This document shows, in pieces, positions 47,184 through 57,650 of a stretch of DNA of 64,000 bases. The first letter of the stretch is position 1; each line of letters begins with the position of its first letter. The position numbers were made by a program, and so were the translations under genes. The notes under the pieces were generated by a model that had not been told where the DNA came from, searched no databases, and saw nothing but the letters and a program-made list of their open reading frames with translations. This DNA is from Molanna angustata (lineage: Eukaryota > Arthropoda > Insecta > Trichoptera > Molannidae). The stretch is from NCBI GenBank assembly GCA_963576475.1, contig OY754972.1:27500424-27564423 (forward strand), in the 5' to 3' direction.

Positions 47184-48491
47184 TTGATTAAAAATTTTAT
47201 TTGTGACAGCTCAAATGACTGTAATGAAATACTTCAAATGACTCCAAACTCATTTACAGTTTTGCATTTAAACATACGGAGTATAAGAAAAAAAATTGAT
47301 GAGTTTCTAGTAAACTTAATCTTATTGAAAAAAAATCCAGATATAATCATCTTAACTGAAGCCCATTTAAACAACAACTCAAATATTCCAACTCTCCCCG
47401 ATTATACTTACTTTCGGAGTTCAAACATTATCAACAAAAATAGTGGTATTGTTGTATATACTAGAACAATATATAAAGATATTTACTTTATTGAAAAAAA
47501 TATGACCAATGCTAACTGTATTATTTTAAAACTTAATATTAACAATAAACTACCAGTACAAATAATGGCTGTTTACAGAACACATTCCGTTGAAATACCC
47601 ATCTTCATAACAGAATTGAATAATATAATTTTAAATAATAAATGTATAAATAATATTGTTATCGTTGATATTAATATAAATATTGCTGAAAATAATGACA
47701 CCATAGAAAAAAATAATTATATCAACATGATGACCGCTCTTAACTTTAAACCTTGTCTTCAAAAATATACGAGAGAATTTAAAAATCAAATACCATCATG
47801 TATTGACCATATATGGTGTAATTCTAATAATACTGATAATCTTCTTACAATTATATGGAGAAACAACATAACAGATCACCATACATGTATATTTAACTAC
47901 AATTTAGTTAATCAAAATAAAATAAATCATAAAAATGATTCTACTATGCCTAAAATAATAACTAATAAACAAATACTGTATGAAAAATTATGCCATGAAA
48001 CCTGGGAATCCACACTATCTACGGAAGATGTGAATATAAGTGCTTTAAAATTTCATGATACTTTACAAAAGCACATAAAGGATTCTAGCTGTGTAATACC
48101 AAATAAAACATATAAAAGTGATTTTCGTAAAATTAAACCTTGGATCACACATGGACTAGTGGTTTCTATAAGAGAAAAAGAAAAATTATTTAAACTTACA
48201 AAAAAATTTCCAATTAATGATATAATTATCTCTCACTTTAAAATTTACAGAAACAAGCTCACGGCATTAATTAAAACTACAAAAGAAGAATTTTACATTT
48301 CAAACTCTGGCAACGACAGTAAAAAGATTTGGAAAACAATAAATGAAATAATCGAAAATAAAATAAAACCAAATGATATCTCAAAATTACAAATTAACAA
48401 TAATATAATACAAGTTTCTGAAAACCCTAAACAATGTGCCAATGTTTTCAATGATTTTTTTTGCGAATGTCGGAAAAAATCTTGCAAATGA
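47184..48491 (+). CDS. LINE ORF2: AP-like endonuclease, N-terminal part
   Basis: This 435-codon ORF holds an endonuclease/exonuclease/phosphatase fold. Visible motifs are HLNIRSI (about residue 29), ILTEAHL with the catalytic Glu, SCIDHIWCN, and a C-terminal DHH in place of the usual SDH. The usual GDFN motif reads VDINI, a possible loss of function. The linker to RT follows from about residue 240. The ORF ends at a T run near 48456, where a one-base shift joins it to the RT ORF starting at 48436. It would nick target DNA to prime reverse transcription. Confidence 0.85.
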   Translation: MIKNFICDSSNDCNEILQMTPNSFTVLHLNIRSIRKKIDEFLVNLILLKKNPDIIILTEAHLNNNSNIPTLPDYTYFRSSNIINKNSGIVVYTRTIYKDIYFIEKNMTNANCIILKLNINNKLPVQIMAVYRTHSVEIPIFITELNNIILNNKCINNIVIVDININIAENNDTIEKNNYINMMTALNFKPCLQKYTREFKNQIPSCIDHIWCNSNNTDNLLTIIWRNNITDHHTCIFNYNLVNQNKINHKNDSTMPKIITNKQILYEKLCHETWESTLSTEDVNISALKFHDTLQKHIKDSSCVIPNKTYKSDFRKIKPWITHGLVVSIREKEKLFKLTKKFPINDIIISHFKIYRNKLTALIKTTKEEFYISNSGNDSKKIWKTINEIIENKIKPNDISKLQINNNIIQVSENPKQCANVFNDFFCECRKKSCK

Positions 48492-50069
48492 AATAACCAA
48501 CAACATAGATAATATCACCTTGACCTCAGGAAATGAAGCAGAATCAATTGAAGATAAGTTAGAAAAATTTGCAATAGTATCTGAACAAGAAATTGTAAAT
48601 ATAATAAAAAACCTTAAAACTGAATCAGCACCTGGTTTCGATGGCATTACGGTTGAAAACTTAAAAACATTTACAAAATTTTTGAAGAAGCCGATTACAC
48701 ATATAATAAACAGTAGTCTCAAAAAGGGAATATTTCCATCTATATACAAAAAAACGATTGTTACACCGATTCATAAATCAGGTGACTCCAAAGAAATTAG
48801 TAATTACCGACCTATATAAAAATAAAATATCAAAAAAATATCAAAAAATATCAAATATATCAAAAAATTGTGAAAAAGTAAAATTATTTCTGTACTATCA
48901 AATATATCAAATAATTTTGAAAAAGTAACTAAAAAGCGAATTTTAATTTTTATTAGTAAACATAATATATTAAGTGACAAACAATTTGGATTTCGTGAAA
49001 AAATAAGCACACAGGATGCAATCATTGACCTCACAACAATATATGAAGCTTTAGACAAAGGAAAAAAATCGCTTGCGATATTCATAGATTTAAAAAAAGC
49101 TTTTGATAGCATAAGTCATAAAAAACTTCTTTATAAACTTGGTAAAATCGGAATTGCAGATACAGTAATAAAATGGATTGAAAGTTTTCTGTCCTCTAGA
49201 GATCAATACGTAAAAATAAATAATACTCTAAGCGTACCGAATACAAGTGATTTTGGAATACCTCAAGGCACAATTTTGGGCCCTCTTTTGTTCACCTTAT
49301 ATGTAAATGATATATTTAATTTGACAATATCAGGAAAACTTGTTTCATATGCAGACGATACGGCAATTATTTTTCAGGCAAATTCATGGAATGAGCTTGA
49401 AGAAAATGCTAACACTGATATAAATTTATTAAAAGAATGGTTTGACAATAATATATTGACCCTGAATATTGAGAAAACTTACTATATACCTTTTACCATA
49501 AACAAGAAAATACCTCCCATTGCATTAAATATTAAAATCCACTCAAAAAATTGTTCTACAAAAGTATTGACATGTAAAAATAACGATTGTCTATGTATAA
49601 CAAATAAAAATGAAATTAAATATTTAGGAGTAATAATTGACAGTAACCTTAAATGGAAAACTCAAATAAATAATACTATAAACAGATTAAGAAAGCTTAT
49701 TTACATATTTATCAACCTTAGAAACATTCTCAATTTAAAATTACTTAAAAATGTGTATTACGCTTTCGCCCATTCAATAATGCAATATGGCATTGTTGCA
49801 TGGGGGGGGGGGGCTATAAAACATCCATTTTGCCTCTAGAAATTACGCAAAGGTTGATAATAAAAATTATAAATAAAAAACCATCTGACTACCCAACTTT
49901 GCAACTATTTCGTGATTTTCAAGTGCCATCTTTTAAAAATATCTATAAAAAAAATGTACTATTTCAAATACATAAGGACATTGGAAGGTCGCACCATGCC
50001 TTTGTACGTGTGGCGAGTGATAGACATAATATAGTGGGTCAACTGTGTAACAATAATTGTGTAATGTAA
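48436..50069 (+). pseudogene. LINE ORF2: reverse transcriptase, broken frame
   Basis: The RT continues from the endonuclease with SAPGFDGIT and PIHKSGDSKEISNYRPI (to 48819). A stop and a local duplication of a tatcaaatatatcaa-type segment (48825-48920) follow, then SDKQFGFREKIST, FIDLKKAFDSI, the PQGTILGPLLF box and the catalytic YADD (near 49350). A ten-G run at 49803-49812 shifts the frame again before the C-terminal thumb-like part (LPLEITQRLIIKII). It was clearly an intact LINE polymerase ancestrally. Confidence 0.85.
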
Positions 50070-50589
50070 TTAACACATACAAGTTTTGCACAGCACTACT
50101 ACACGTACAATGGGGTGGTGTGGTTCAACCAACTTGAAACAGATTTGAGACTGGCAATTGAACATAATGATTTAAAAAAAAAATAAAGAATAAATCAAAC
50201 TTATTATTTGACTGATATGTAAATTATATTAACTTCTTTTTGTATAGATAATAATTATGTATGTATAATATTTTGTGTATTCTGTATTAAATTGTGTCCT
50301 TTACACACGAGTGCTTGCACTCTAGTAAAGGGTAAATATGTTTTGTCTTACTGTGAATCTTTTCTATATAGTTTGTTTGTTTTATATTTTGTATATGTTA
50401 TTGTAAACTTAATAAAATAAAAAATAAAAAAATCTCCTAAACCGTTCACCCAATTGCTATGAAACTTTGGTGAATTGTCGAGCGAATGCCCGGGATGGTT
50501 TCTGAATTAAAAAAGTTTACTTCTTCTTCATATGGTATTCGGGTCATTTTACCCATGAAGATGGACTATCCTGGGAAAAAAAGGTCCAA

Positions 50590-50930
50590 TTTTCTGAAGG
50601 GTCTGAAGGGACGGGATGTACTGAAGAGATGGGAGTTTCTGAAGGGTCTGAAGCGACGGGTGTTAATGAAGGGATGGGAAGTAGTAAAGTTCCTGAAGGG
50701 TCGGGAGGTACTAAAGGGCCTGAAGGGACGGGAGGTACTGAAGGGACGAGAGGCACTGAAGGGTCTGAAAGGACGGGAGGTACTGAAGGGAAAGATGGTA
50801 CTAAAGGGCCTGAAGGGACGGAAGGTACTGAAGGGCCTGAAGGGACGGGAGGTACAGAAGAGCCTGAAGGGACGGGTGGTAATGAAGAGACGGGAGGTAC
50901 TGCAGGGTCTGAAGCGACGGGTGTTAATTA
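50590..50930 (+). repeat. GXY-coding minisatellite (9/18/27-bp units)
   Basis: About 340 bp is made of variants of ggtctgaagggacgggaggt and ggtactgaa. In the frame of 50629-50931 it reads as collagen-like GXY triplets (GTE, GPE, GTG, GTK) with Gly at nearly every third position; other frames are also open. It lies between the LINE 3' end and the right arm of the Harbinger-like element. No signal peptide, exon signals or collagen partner sequence surround it, so it is listed as a repeat. Confidence 0.85.
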
Positions 50931-51086
50931 AGGACCATTTTTAATTATACAGGCAATTCGAATTTTGCCGGGCGTTCACTAGTTACTAATAAAATGGAAA
51001 ATTTAAGGACGCAGTATCACTGGGAAAGGAAAAAGATAAAATATTCTATGTATGGGTGCTGGTTCCGGTACCACACAAAAAGATTT

Positions 51087-51332
51087 TTAGATGCTCCGGA
51101 ACCTTTCTTTTTGCCATCCATTTTTTGATCCAACACCTTTTTTACGATGGTTTTTCAATAATTCTTGCCTCAGAATTATTGAAAAACCATCAGCAACGAT
51201 CAACACACCCTCACTCACTGCACTCATGTTTATTACTTGAATACAAGAATTGCATAAGAAATTATTGTATGTGCTGTTTAAACCAAGAACAGTTTTGAAT
51301 GCAATAATTGCCTTGTACAGCAAGAATGTCAC
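51087..51332 (-). CDS. Short minus-strand ORF near the right Harbinger-like terminus
   Basis: This 81-codon ORF contains VADGFSIILRQELLKNHRKK, which could be the N-terminal start of the element's transposase gene. Its central part is built on a 20-bp perfect inverted repeat, so the coding reading may be a coincidence of the hairpin. No catalytic motif is present. I do not recognise the product. Confidence 0.25.
   Translation of the reverse strand: MTFLLYKAIIAFKTVLGLNSTYNNFLCNSCIQVINMSAVSEGVLIVADGFSIILRQELLKNHRKKGVGSKNGWQKERFRSI
51146..51191. repeat. Perfect 20-bp inverted repeat (hairpin)
   Basis: The arm gatggtttttcaataattct (51146-51165) and its exact complement at 51172-51191 flank a 6-base loop. 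It lies about 220 bp inside the right end of the Harbinger-like element. Confidence 0.95.
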
Positions 51333-51417
51333 ATGTTTAGATGATGCAAGTCATTTATTGCTTCAATATTATTGTATGCAACAGGCAAGAAACTTGGATC
51401 GTGTAAATGGGCCTTAA

Positions 51418-51839
51418 GTCTCTTCAACATTTATCTAGTGAATGTTCGTCACACAATTTTAAAATTCAGCATAAATTCCCATAAAAAAATATCCTTTTTT
51501 TACAGCATCTTTTTAAAATTACTCCATAACTATGTGTCGTAGAGAAATAAATCTTATATATGGTTAAAGAGTGCGTAAAATCAAAGTGAATAACCGATAA
51601 AGTTTTTCATTTCAACTAAAGTTTGTTCTTAAAATGCAAAAAATTAACAAATTTGGGGTTTCCGATAGTATTAATCTCGTATAAACCTTTTTTAACACAC
51701 GCCTTACTAACGCGTAACTTCATAGTGTATGTTTTCAATCACTAAGTATATTATGTCCTCTTAAATATATCAGTAAATTCAAACTCATTAAATATAGTCC
51801 TTGAATTAAATAGTAATTTGTTTAAGTATATTTGACTTT
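51418..51839. other. No feature recognised
   Basis: AT-rich intron sequence. Confidence 0.5.
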
Positions 51840-53183
51840 AAAAAATGTGTTATTGTAACTCTACCCAAAAAACCCGGTACAACCAAATGTGAACAACATA
51901 GAACGCTAAGTCTCATATGTCATGCATCTAAAATTCTAACCAATATTATTCTAAAAAGAATCAATCCTAATATAGAGACAATCCTTAGTAAAGATCAATT
52001 TGGATTTAGAAGGAGAATGGGAACCAGAGAAGCTATATTATCTTTACGCGTAATTCTCGAAAAAAGAATAAAAAGAAATCAATACACGTATGTTGGCTTT
52101 GTGGATCTAGAGAAGGCTTTCGACAAAGTAGAATGGAAGAAACTTTTTGAAATACTAGGTGGGATTGGTGTAAAGTATAGAGACAGACGTATCATCCAAG
52201 CTCTTTACAAAAACGAAGCCGCCATAATCAGATGTGGAAAAGAAGAAAAAGAGGCAAATATAAGACAAGGTGTGAGACAAGGCTGCTCTCTCTCTCCAAT
52301 GCTTTTTAACGGCTATATTCAATGTGCGATAGATGAAATAAGAGAAGTAATGGAACATAGAAGAGGCATCAGAATCCCTGGACAAAAGGTAGATATGATC
52401 AGATTTGCAGACGACATCGCTCTAATAACGGATAGTGAAGAAGAACTAAAAGAAACCTTAGAAACTATGGAGTTAGTCCTAAACGAAAAGTACAACATGA
52501 AAATAAATAAGGATAAAACTAAGGTACTAACTGTAGGCAGGGATGAACGCCAAATGAATCTACTGATGTCTGGAGCTGCTCTCAAGAATGTGAAAGAATT
52601 TGTGTATCTAGGGAGTAGAATCACATGGGATGGCCGTTCAAGTAGAGAGGTGGACAGTCGCATTCACCAGGCAAAACTCGCCTTCAACAAAAAATCCAAG
52701 ATGTTCAAGTCCAACAACATGGACCTTAAACTCCGAAAGGAACTAGTGAAGACATTTGTATGGAGTATTTTGTTATATGGTTGTGAGACATGGTGCATAG
52801 GTGAAAGAGAACGCAAAAGATTGGATGCCTTCGAGATGTGGACCTATCGCCGAATGCTTGGCATATCTTGGAGGGACCATATAACAAATGATGAGGTTCT
52901 CAGCAGAATTAAGGAAACCAGGCACCTGTCAAACACCATATCGAAAAGGCGTGCAAATTGGATAGGCCATGTGTTGCGACACGAGGATCTCCTACATATC
53001 ATCTTGGAGGGAATGGTTGAGGGTACAACTGGCAGAGGGCGTCCCCGCCGGGAGTATTTAGAACAGGTGTGCCGCGACATGCATTGTACCTCTTACACGG
53101 AGATGAAAAGAGTCGCTGAAGACCGAGCGGAGTGGAGGAGGAGATGCATCAATTTAATGCTGCCAACCAATCTTCAAGATTGA
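51840..53183 (+). mobile_element. 5'-truncated LINE with open RT reading frame
   Basis: Coding begins in the RT fingers (TLPKKPGTTKCEQHR) and stays open, through a Met at 52017, to a stop at 53181-53183. Motifs in order are KDQFGFRRRMGTREAI, FVDLEKAFDKVEW, RQGVRQGCSLSPMLFN, FADDIALI (catalytic), FVYLGSRITWDG, and the C-terminal WIGHVLRHED ... GRGRPR tail. The endonuclease is missing. It is typical of insect endonuclease-RT elements (RTE-like group; clade uncertain). No frame breaks are visible, unlike its neighbours. Confidence 0.9.
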
Positions 53184-54105
53184 AACAAAAAAAAAATATT
53201 TGATATCACCAGACTCACCAGCACAAATACTAAGAAATACAAAAAATATGTTTTTCATATTACGAATCAAATAGAACCGTCAAGATATTATAATGGAATT
53301 GAGCTTAGTAAGTGGATTCGGTAGAGAGGTATTTGAAATAACATTGTTTTTTTAGTTTTTTTGAGTACAAGCGTAAATTTATTAATTTTAAAAGAACGAC
53401 TGTCAGTCAAACGTATTTACTTAAACATAATTATCAGAAAACAAATGAGCCAATCATGTGGGTGCGCAGATCGAGAATATTTATGTCTTCTTGCTTGGTT
53501 GCTATATGTCCACGGCGAAAAGGCTCGAGAAGCTTGGCGTCATCTTTACTTCCTGTTAATAAATATAGAATTTACATTTAAAAATTTTAACGTCTATATT
53601 AATGATGTTATTATTTATTTTTTAAATTAGGTAGGAATAAAAATATTTAACTAGATATTTATTTTATCTCTCGATGAAAATAATGAAGAATACCGCATCT
53701 TTATCAGCGAAGGTGTAAATGAAAAATAATTAATTACGGGTATGTGGTTAAAAATGTATTCGTCATGCAATGCTTCCATTTTGTACCCCAGTTACATGCT
53801 TCTAAAAGCACATTAATTTTCCACGGAATAGCTTGTTAATACCAACAAAGGATTTTGTTTGAATCTTTTTATTTTTGTATGCATCCTAGCCCTGAGAAAA
53901 TAGTTGCATTGTAGCTTTTGTGCATTTTTAAAATTATTTGTATTAGTGTATAATACGGCTTTACATTTTCATATTTCTTCGTAGTTAATTAGCAAATTTT
54001 ATTTCATATATTTTTCATTATTTAACTTATTTACTTAAATTTATTTTTGTTCCTTGTTCTTCTTCTCACTTCTGATGATCGTGATTCCTTCGTGTTATTA
54101 CATGA
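53184..54105. other. No supportable gene
   Basis: An 89-codon ORF at 53361-53630 has no recognisable motif, and its ends look random. Nothing else seen. Confidence 0.45.
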
Positions 54106-54109
54106 CATA

Positions 54110-55010
54110 CCCACAATTTTATCATGACGAAACTCGTTTAAGGAACTGGTAGATAAAATAGTTAAAAACAGCTTGAGCACAATATTTATGTTGTAGATGT
54201 GGGAGCGAGAGGCCTGCCTGCGAAGTCGTCATTTTTTTTTTTTTTTTTTACAAAAACAATACAATGTTCACATATAAATCATAATTTAAAAAGGTATACA
54301 ATTTCCATCATATAATTCATAATAACCCTCTTTAATTGAGATAAAATCTCGTGTTAAAAGAGGGGAGTATCTATTTAATATTGTTACATTTACCAAAACA
54401 CTGTACATCTACTAAAAAATATGAAGCTACACAAAACAAGAATGAAATAACAAAAAATAAATAAATAAATCAGTACAATTTTTTAATTTTATTTTTAAAT
54501 ATACTATAATTTTTTTCGAGTCTAAGACTCAAAGGGAGTTCATTAAACCACTTAGTACCTTTAAACTTATAGAAATGTTGTGAGGCAGTTGTACGTAAAA
54601 GAGGAATGGTAATACATCCTTGTGAATTTATTCTGCTGCTTAAAGAAAATGACAATTGGTTTGAATTTGTAAGAATATCTTTATGAATTTGCAACAATGA
54701 GATTTTTTTGTAGATATTTTCAACAGTTGAAACTTTAAATTCTTGAAATAAATTTATAGTTGGATAATCAAATCTCTTTTTTAATATAATTTTAATAATG
54801 ATTCTTTGAAAAACTTCTAAAGGCACTAAAGTGGTTTTAAAAGCTCCCCCCCATATTCCTAATTTAAGGACCTAAATCTCCCCAGGGATAAAATAAAAGA
54901 ACTTCTGGATAGGTTGGTAAAAGCAGTCCTATTGGATTTGGTTGCGCAAAGGATTAGAGTATCAGTCAAAGGTAGGTGGGTGAGTGGTGAGCGTGATTCG
55001 AGTCATAAAG
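54110..55010 (+). pseudogene. LINE-like C-terminal fragment split by another LINE
   Basis: The left part (54140-54230) contains VDVGARGLPAKSS and the right part (54866-54990) contains LPRDKIKELLDRLVKAVLLD. In many RTs of this kind a VGARG..A.S motif is followed closely by such a helix. The 54232-54864 LINE lies between them. Frame changes are present in the left part. Medium confidence. Confidence 0.5.
54232..54864 (-). mobile_element. 5'-truncated LINE, same family as 45600-50430
   Basis: It begins on the plus strand with a 19-base T run (the poly-A tail of a minus-strand insertion). The ORF 54470-54826 (PLEVFQRIIIKIILKKRFDY ...) is homologous to the C-terminus at 49840-50060, and just upstream the codons still read GIWGGA. 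Confidence 0.85.
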
Positions 55011-55013
55011 GGG

Positions 55014-55135
55014 CCTCAAAGCCCGCATACATGGTCGCAAGCCTGCGTGGCTCGCCTATTTCGACTGGTACTCTGGCCGCCTGTGCTAGTGAGCCAGGAT
55101 TCGTGAATCCAGTGAAACCACGATTGCCTTTCTCT
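55014..55135 (+). other. GC-rich segment of unknown origin
   Basis: About 120 bp of clearly higher GC (ggcctcaaagcccgcataca ... gtgagccaggattcgtgaat) in an AT-rich intron. The open 80-codon frame across it (54914-55156) has no recognised domain. Confidence 0.4.
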
Positions 55136-55194
55136 TTTGTATCACTCTTTATATGATACCCGTTAATTAATTGATATACCTACATAAATAAATA

Positions 55195-55310
55195 CCTACG
55201 CCTAGTAATTGAGGCACCTAATCTAATGGTCGCGGGTTCAAATTTGCTTCGACCGACCAAGAACTTGCTCTTGTTTCTGATAAATAGTGGCGAGTAAAAA
55301 ACATTTTTCT
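55195..55310 (+). mobile_element. Possible tRNA-derived SINE remnant
   Basis: gtcgcgggttcaaattt resembles a B box and a tRNA arm. It ends 50 bp before the cyclase exon. The A box is weak. Confidence 0.35.
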
Positions 55311-55361
55311 CTTCTTCTTGACTTTTTAAATGCTCATTGTTTGTGTTTTATTAATTTCCAG

Positions 55362-55520
55362 GTTCGTTCGCGAGGCAACATGTTTCAACGTGGACATGCG
55401 CATCGGCATACATACTGGTAATGTATTGTGCGGAGTACTGGGATTACGTAAGTGGCAGTTTGACGTCTGGAGTGATGACGTCACATTGGCCAATCACATG
55501 GAATCTGGCGGAATAGCGGG
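55362..55520 (+). CDS. Ac76E: Adenylyl cyclase (Ac76E/type-2-like) internal exon, C1 domain part 2
   Basis: This 159-base exon has an acceptor ttaatttccag and a donor gtaagt. Its first base completes the Arg codon (AG|G) left by the exon ending at 21873. It encodes the rest of the C1 catalytic core, with the motifs [23 protein letters not shown] and [13 protein letters not shown]. The Arg of MRIGIH corresponds to the ATP phosphate-contacting Arg484 of VC1. The Asn in HTGNVLCG again favours the Ac76E/ADCY2-like group. The last codon is split GG| in the same phase as expected for the following GRVHI segment, which is not found downstream in the window. There are no stops, frameshifts or missing key residues, so this looks like a functional host exon. 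Both exons together cover about 95 residues of a protein that is normally over 1000 residues long. Confidence 0.94.
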
Positions 55521-55699
55521 GTAAGTTTGTCATTTTCACAAATAGTTATTAGTTTTAACCAGTCAAAAATTTTTAGAAACACCTTCAGAAAGCTTAATAT
55601 AAACCGAAACACCCCAATTGAAAAAAATTAACACATGTGTTTTCAGCATTTCAAAGGAAGCCAAAATTACCGTACATAATGTAATATTGTTGTGCAATA

Positions 55700-56700
55700 T
55701 CGATTTCTGAATGTGCGGATGAGTTACAGTATTTATTGAAACAAGTGTATGAAGTATGCCTGCAGAGCAGACTGGAAATGAATGTGAGTAGATATTAGGA
55801 GATACCTATCGAAAAAACTGAAAGTTTAACTGCATGTATGATAAAAGTAGAGAACGAATGGCTAGAACAAGTAGAGAAATATTTATACTTGGGGAGTATG
55901 TTTGAACGGAATGGAAGACCTGGGGGGGCAAGTCTGGTCAACCGGCGAAATCAAAACCATCCATGTTTACCCATATCATAAATATAATTATCATATGGAG
56001 TTCTATAATATCCTAAGATGTTATAGAACTTCCCAAGATAATTATATCCATGAAATAGGTAAACAAGGATGGTTTTGATTCCGCCTGTTGACCAGACTTA
56101 CCTCCCTGATAAAGATAGGTATCGAAAGAAGATTTATGGCAGGTAATAGAATAAACGGAGCACTCGGACCAGTAGTATCCGATCCAAGCATCTCAAAGAT
56201 AGCCTATGTAAATTACCGTACATAATGCAATTGAAGTGTCTACTTTGACGTATGCCATTGAAACATGGACGTTGCAAAAGATGTATGAAAGTAAAATAAA
56301 AGCTGAAGAAGTGAGACCACTAAGAAGAGTATGTAATAGAATGATATAAAATGGAATAAAATATGAGGACATAAGGAAAGAATTCATGATAAAGAGGGAT
56401 ATTATAAGTAAAATGAAAATCAACGACCTGAGGTAGATTGGGAATATTAAAAAAAATGAACAATGAACGGTTGACCAGTAATACATGGGTGTAAGAGATG
56501 GAAGGAATAGCAGGGGCCCTTAAAAGCATGACCATGATGGCATGACCGTGTGAATGATATTATGAAAGAAGGAAACATAAGGAGCATGTATGAGACGATG
56601 TATGGATAAAAAGGAAGCCAGGAATGTGTGCGAAAATAGAGGAATATGACGATCGGTTTTATCCGCTTGCCACGTAAGGGAAAGGCGTAAGGCATGAAGT
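55700..56700 (+). pseudogene. RTE-like LINE C-terminal fragment split by MITE E
   Basis: Left part: VEKYLYLGSMFERNGRP. After the MITE the frame continues with DIERRFMAGNRINGALGP, LTYAIETWTLQK, VRPLRRVCNRMI and a tail GNIRSMYETMYG, ending near ccacgtaagggaaaggcg. Several stops are present. It is the same family as the minus-strand fragment at 63120-63625. Confidence 0.85.
55922..56108. mobile_element. Palindromic MITE family E, copy 2, complete
   Basis: It is a 185-bp foldback: ggcaagtctggtcaac ... ttctataatatc then the inverse gatgttatagaac ... gttgaccagactta. It sits inside a LINE RT coding remnant, so it inserted after that LINE. Confidence 0.9.
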
Positions 56701-56949
56701 ATATACCTATTATGTTTGTTTTTAGTTATGATTTAGCGCTATAATGTCCTTTAAATAATTAATTTTGCATTATTATTGACGAGACATTCTACACATTATG
56801 TTTACCTGGTAGATGGAACTTATTTTGTACTTATCCCATTATTTCCGTTATTTTTTTTATTTATTTGAAAAAATGGGCAACGTACAATAATATTTTTTTA
56901 AACAAATATAATAAATAAGAATAGCAACATAAGTAATTGTAACTTAATC

Positions 56950-57650
56950 AGCCCACCTTTGATTTCATGGTGCATTGTGCACGGACCTGATCTTTTCCAA
57001 ATTATTATCCGTGGTAAGGCATCGGTACAATGGCGAATTCTGAGCGGCATTAGTGTTTTTTTATCTAAAAAAAACGTTGAGGTGTGTCTTGTTCGTCTGT
57101 TTGGTATGTTGAAGTTAATAATTTTCAGAAGGTCTGTAGAGTCAATATTGAAGTTTATTATGTCATAAAGTTACATTAAGTCTGAGATCCTTCGTCTTGT
57201 TTGTAAAGTCTGCAATACATGTTTGTAGTTATTACCAAATTTGTACTTCATATGTTTCAAAAATATTTGTTGTATTCGTTTTATACTGTTAATATAAATA
57301 TTATATTGTGGATTCCAGATGACTGACGCATGCTCCAACTGACTTCTAACAATTGTGTTATATAGTAAGATAAATGTTTTCACTTGTGTGAATGGTTTGC
57401 ATACTCTCATCAGGAATCCCAACATTTTATAAGCATTCAGTGTAATTATGTCAATGTGTTTGTCAAATAAAAGTTTACTGTCCAGTTGTATGCCTAAGTC
57501 TCTACAGTCTGATTTCTTATCAATCGTCTCCCTATTGATTGTGTATTGTATTGTAGGTACTCTTTTTCCTAGAGAATGTAATGGAGTGACATTTTTTTAC
57601 ATTTAGTAACAGCTTATTCAAAGAAAGACATTTCATAGTCTATGTTCTCC
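56950..57650 (-). pseudogene. LINE RT C-terminal fragment
   Basis: The minus strand reads DLGIQLDSKLLFDKHIDIIT, then MLGFLMRVCKPF, YNTIVRSQLEHASVIWNPQY and later NIPNRRTRHT. It is a Jockey/R1-like RT tail and the same family as 42880-43960. Confidence 0.85.

Larger units (their letters stand above)
45600..50430 (+). mobile_element. Jockey/CR1-like LINE, near full length, inserted in the Harbinger-like element
   Basis: The order is a two-ORF LINE: ORF1 with zinc knuckles (45879-46905), ORF2 with an AP-type endonuclease and reverse transcriptase (47184-50070), then a 3' UTR ending in A-rich repeats (aataaaataaaaaataaaaa). The 5' boundary is uncertain. There is no RNase H domain. Several one-base frame changes fall in A, T or G runs. 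A second, shorter copy of the family lies on the minus strand at 54232-54864. Confidence 0.85.
44993..51414. mobile_element. PIF/Harbinger-like DNA transposon with nested insertions
   Basis: The terminal inverted repeats start aggctgatttacacgatgca on the left and aggcccatttacacgatcca on the reverse strand at the right, and continue to a shared agtttcttg. Each end is flanked by TAA, the 3-bp target typical of PIF/Harbinger. The subterminal sequence is rich in variants of caataattga/tgcaat. The left part encodes a MADF-like fragment on the + strand, and the right part holds a minus-strand ORF start. A LINE and a minisatellite-bearing segment occupy the middle, so the transposase is disrupted or lost. 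Confidence 0.75.
21874..55361 (+). other. 33.5-kb phase-2 intron of the adenylyl cyclase gene
   Basis: The intron is bounded by the GT donor at 21874 and the AG acceptor at 55360-55361 that join the two cyclase exons in frame. It carries most of the transposons listed here, including an antisense LTR retrotransposon, a Harbinger-like element and several LINEs. The assignment rests on conserved protein continuity and phase, not on transcript evidence. Confidence 0.88.

Noticed and set aside
50629..50931. Host collagen-like gene
   Set aside because: No exon signals, signal peptide or conserved flanks. Several frames are open because of the repeat composition, and it lies inside a transposon nest.
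53361..53630. 89-codon ORF as a host exon
   Set aside because: No domain pattern, no splice sites in register, and AT-rich random-looking ends.
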